From assembly GCA_001803235.1 (NCBI GenBank), contig MHBL01000368.1, forward strand, positions 1-33,178: a DNA stretch of 33,178 nt, written 5' to 3'. Below, piece by piece: positions 31,908 through 33,178 of the stretch. The DNA is from Lentisphaerae bacterium RIFOXYA12_64_32 (GTDB lineage Bacteria; Verrucomicrobiota; Lentisphaeria; Oligosphaerales; YB12-FULL-65-16). The position numbers and the translations under genes were made by a program. Each line of letters opens with the position of its first letter. The first letter of the stretch is position 1. Under the pieces are notes generated by a model, which worked only from the letters and a program-made list of their open reading frames with translations, did not search any database and had not been told where the DNA came from.

Positions 31908-33178
31908 TCAGAGCGGCACGTTGCCGTGCTTCTTTGCCGGCAGCTCCTCGCGCTTGCCCGCGAGCGCGCGCAAGGCGCGATACAGGGCGTAGCGCGTCTC
32001 AGCCGGATCGATGACCGCGTCGATGAAGCCGCGGGCCTCGGCGATCTCTGGAGTCGCGAAGCGCGCGTTGTAGTCGGCCGCTAGCTCGGCCGCGCGGTTT
32101 TGCGGCGAGGCGTGCTCACGCAGCTCGCGCGCGAAGAGAATCTCGACCGCACCCGAGGCGCCCATAACGGCGATCTCGGCGTTGGGCCAGGCGAAGTTCA
32201 TGTCACCGCCCACGGTCTTGCTCGCGAGCACGATGTACGCGCCGCCGTAGGCCTTGCGCAAAATGACCGAGAGCTTGGGCACGGTCGCTTCACAGTAGGC
32301 GTACGCCAGCTTAGCGCCGTGGTCGATGATGCCCGCGTGCTCCTGGGCGCTGCCAGGGAGAAAGCCCGGCACATCGATAAGGGTGATGACCGGGACGCCG
32401 AACGCGTCGCAGGTACGCACGAAGCGCGCGGCCTTGCGCGCGGCGTTGAGGTCGAGCACGCCAGCGAGGACGGCTGGATTGTTGGCGACGATCCCGATGG
32501 GGTAGCCGCCCAAGCGCGCGAAGCCGACGCGCACGTTCGTAGCCCAACGCGCCCGCACCTCCAGGAAGGAGCCGTTGTCGACCACGCGCTCGATGACGTC
32601 GGTAACCTCGTAGGGACGGTTGCTCTGCTCAGGCACGAGCTGCGCGAGCTCTGGGATGCGACGCGACGGCGGGTCGTCGTTCGGCAAGAAACGTGGTGCC
32701 TCGCAATTGTTGGCCGGCAAGTAGCCCAAGATCTGCCGCGCCAGCTCGAGCGCCTCGAACTCGCTTTGCGAGAGAAAGTGGGCGACGCCGCTCTTCTCGG
32801 CATGTACGCGGCCGCCACCTAGGTCCTCGGAGGTCACGTCCTCGCTGGTGACTGCCCGCACGACCTTGGGGCCGGTGACGAACATGTACGACTTCTGATC
32901 GACCATGACCACGAAATCGGTGAGCGCCGGCGAGTACACGGCGCCGCCGGCGCACGGGCCCATGAGGAGGGAGATCTGCGGGATGACGCCCGAGAAGCGC
33001 ACGTTGCGGCGAAAGATCTGGCCGTAACCGGCCAGGCCTTCGATGCCTTCTTGAATGCGCGCACCGCCCGAGTCGTTGATGCACACGAGCGGACAGCCGC
33101 TCTTGCCCGCGAGGTCCATGACCTTCACGATCTTCTGCGCGTGCGCCTCGCCGAGCGAGCCACCGAGCACGGCGCGAT
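31908..33178 (-). CDS. acyl-CoA carboxylase carboxyltransferase (beta) subunit, partial
   Basis: About 420 residues of a carboxyltransferase of the propionyl-CoA carboxylase beta / methylmalonyl-CoA decarboxylase alpha family; the N-terminal part, roughly 100 residues, lies beyond the window edge. It transfers the carboxyl group between biotin and an acyl-CoA. Visible features are GGSLGEAHAQKI, CINDSGGARIQEG, the first oxyanion loop MGPCAGGAVYSPAL, the second-half PVITLIDVPGFLPG, then LRKAYGGAYIVLASK and the second-site AVMGASGAVEILFAR. The C-terminus EELPAKKHGNVPL is typical of PccB-type subunits. The substrate (propionyl- or acetyl-CoA) cannot be decided from sequence alone. No biotin carboxylase or carrier gene is in view; they may lie beyond the right edge. 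It faces the preceding gene tail to tail. Confidence 0.93.
   Translation of the reverse strand, partial: RAVLGGSLGEAHAQKIVKVMDLAGKSGCPLVCINDSGGARIQEGIEGLAGYGQIFRRNVRFSGVIPQISLLMGPCAGGAVYSPALTDFVVMVDQKSYMFVTGPKVVRAVTSEDVTSEDLGGGRVHAEKSGVAHFLSQSEFEALELARQILGYLPANNCEAPRFLPNDDPPSRRIPELAQLVPEQSNRPYEVTDVIERVVDNGSFLEVRARWATNVRVGFARLGGYPIGIVANNPAVLAGVLDLNAARKAARFVRTCDAFGVPVITLIDVPGFLPGSAQEHAGIIDHGAKLAYAYCEATVPKLSVILRKAYGGAYIVLASKTVGGDMNFAWPNAEIAVMGASGAVEILFARELREHASPQNRAAELAADYNARFATPEIAEARGFIDAVIDPAETRYALYRALRALAGKREELPAKKHGNVPL

Overview
The window is GC-rich chromosomal DNA from a Gram-negative bacterium, probably an uncultivated lineage. A lipopolysaccharide-type glycosyltransferase, secreted lysine/glutamate-rich proteins, a release-factor-like GGQ protein with a C-terminal extension, and many short palindromic intergenic repeats would fit the Planctomycetota/Verrucomicrobiota/Lentisphaerota neighbourhood. 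That placement is inference; no marker here settles it. There are no rRNA, tRNA or CRISPR features.

Layout. 0-0.8 kb (minus): a nucleotidyltransferase-fold protein and a small overlapping partner. 1.4-2.9 kb (plus): an unrecognised protein with two winged-helix-like segments. 3.0-7.4 kb (plus): an oxidative-stress block of katG, a PerR-type regulator, rubrerythrin and a degenerate rubredoxin-like stub. katG and perR carry the same palindromic operator at the same distance from a sigma70-type -10 element. 7.3-18.0 kb (minus): a SEC-C protein, an orphan sensor histidine kinase with a VUT-like membrane domain, a zinc-ribbon/coiled-coil membrane protein, a type-2-like isoleucyl-tRNA synthetase, and a def-led group with two membrane proteins. 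18.7-22.0 kb (plus): an amidohydrolase fused to a GGQ release-factor domain, then two tandem paralogous exported helical proteins. 22.7-23.6 kb: a family 9 glycosyltransferase. 23.7 kb: a radC relic. 24.0-31.9 kb (plus): four envelope or secreted proteins in a row, led by a very large exported protein with a transglutaminase-like C-terminal region. 31.9-33.2 kb (minus): an acyl-CoA carboxylase carboxyltransferase subunit cut by the window edge.

Mobile and repeated DNA is a main theme. A small non-autonomous element with 20-bp terminal inverted repeats and two internal hairpins occurs three times. Two copies have perfect 9-bp target duplications; one of these has lost its second hairpin and right interior, and the third copy lacks its left end. 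A 136-bp direct repeat brackets the fusion/paralog segment. A second GC-rich repeat family occurs twice between genes and once in frame inside the last large membrane-anchored gene, which also carries a perfect 21-bp-arm palindrome.

The strongest unusual items are the amidohydrolase-GGQ fusion, the hairpin element with its target duplications, the in-frame repeat insertions at 30.2-31.1 kb, and a G7 tract that puts the signal peptide of the giant exported protein out of frame with its body. The katG-perR-rbr block is conventional in content but has unusually clear regulatory sites.
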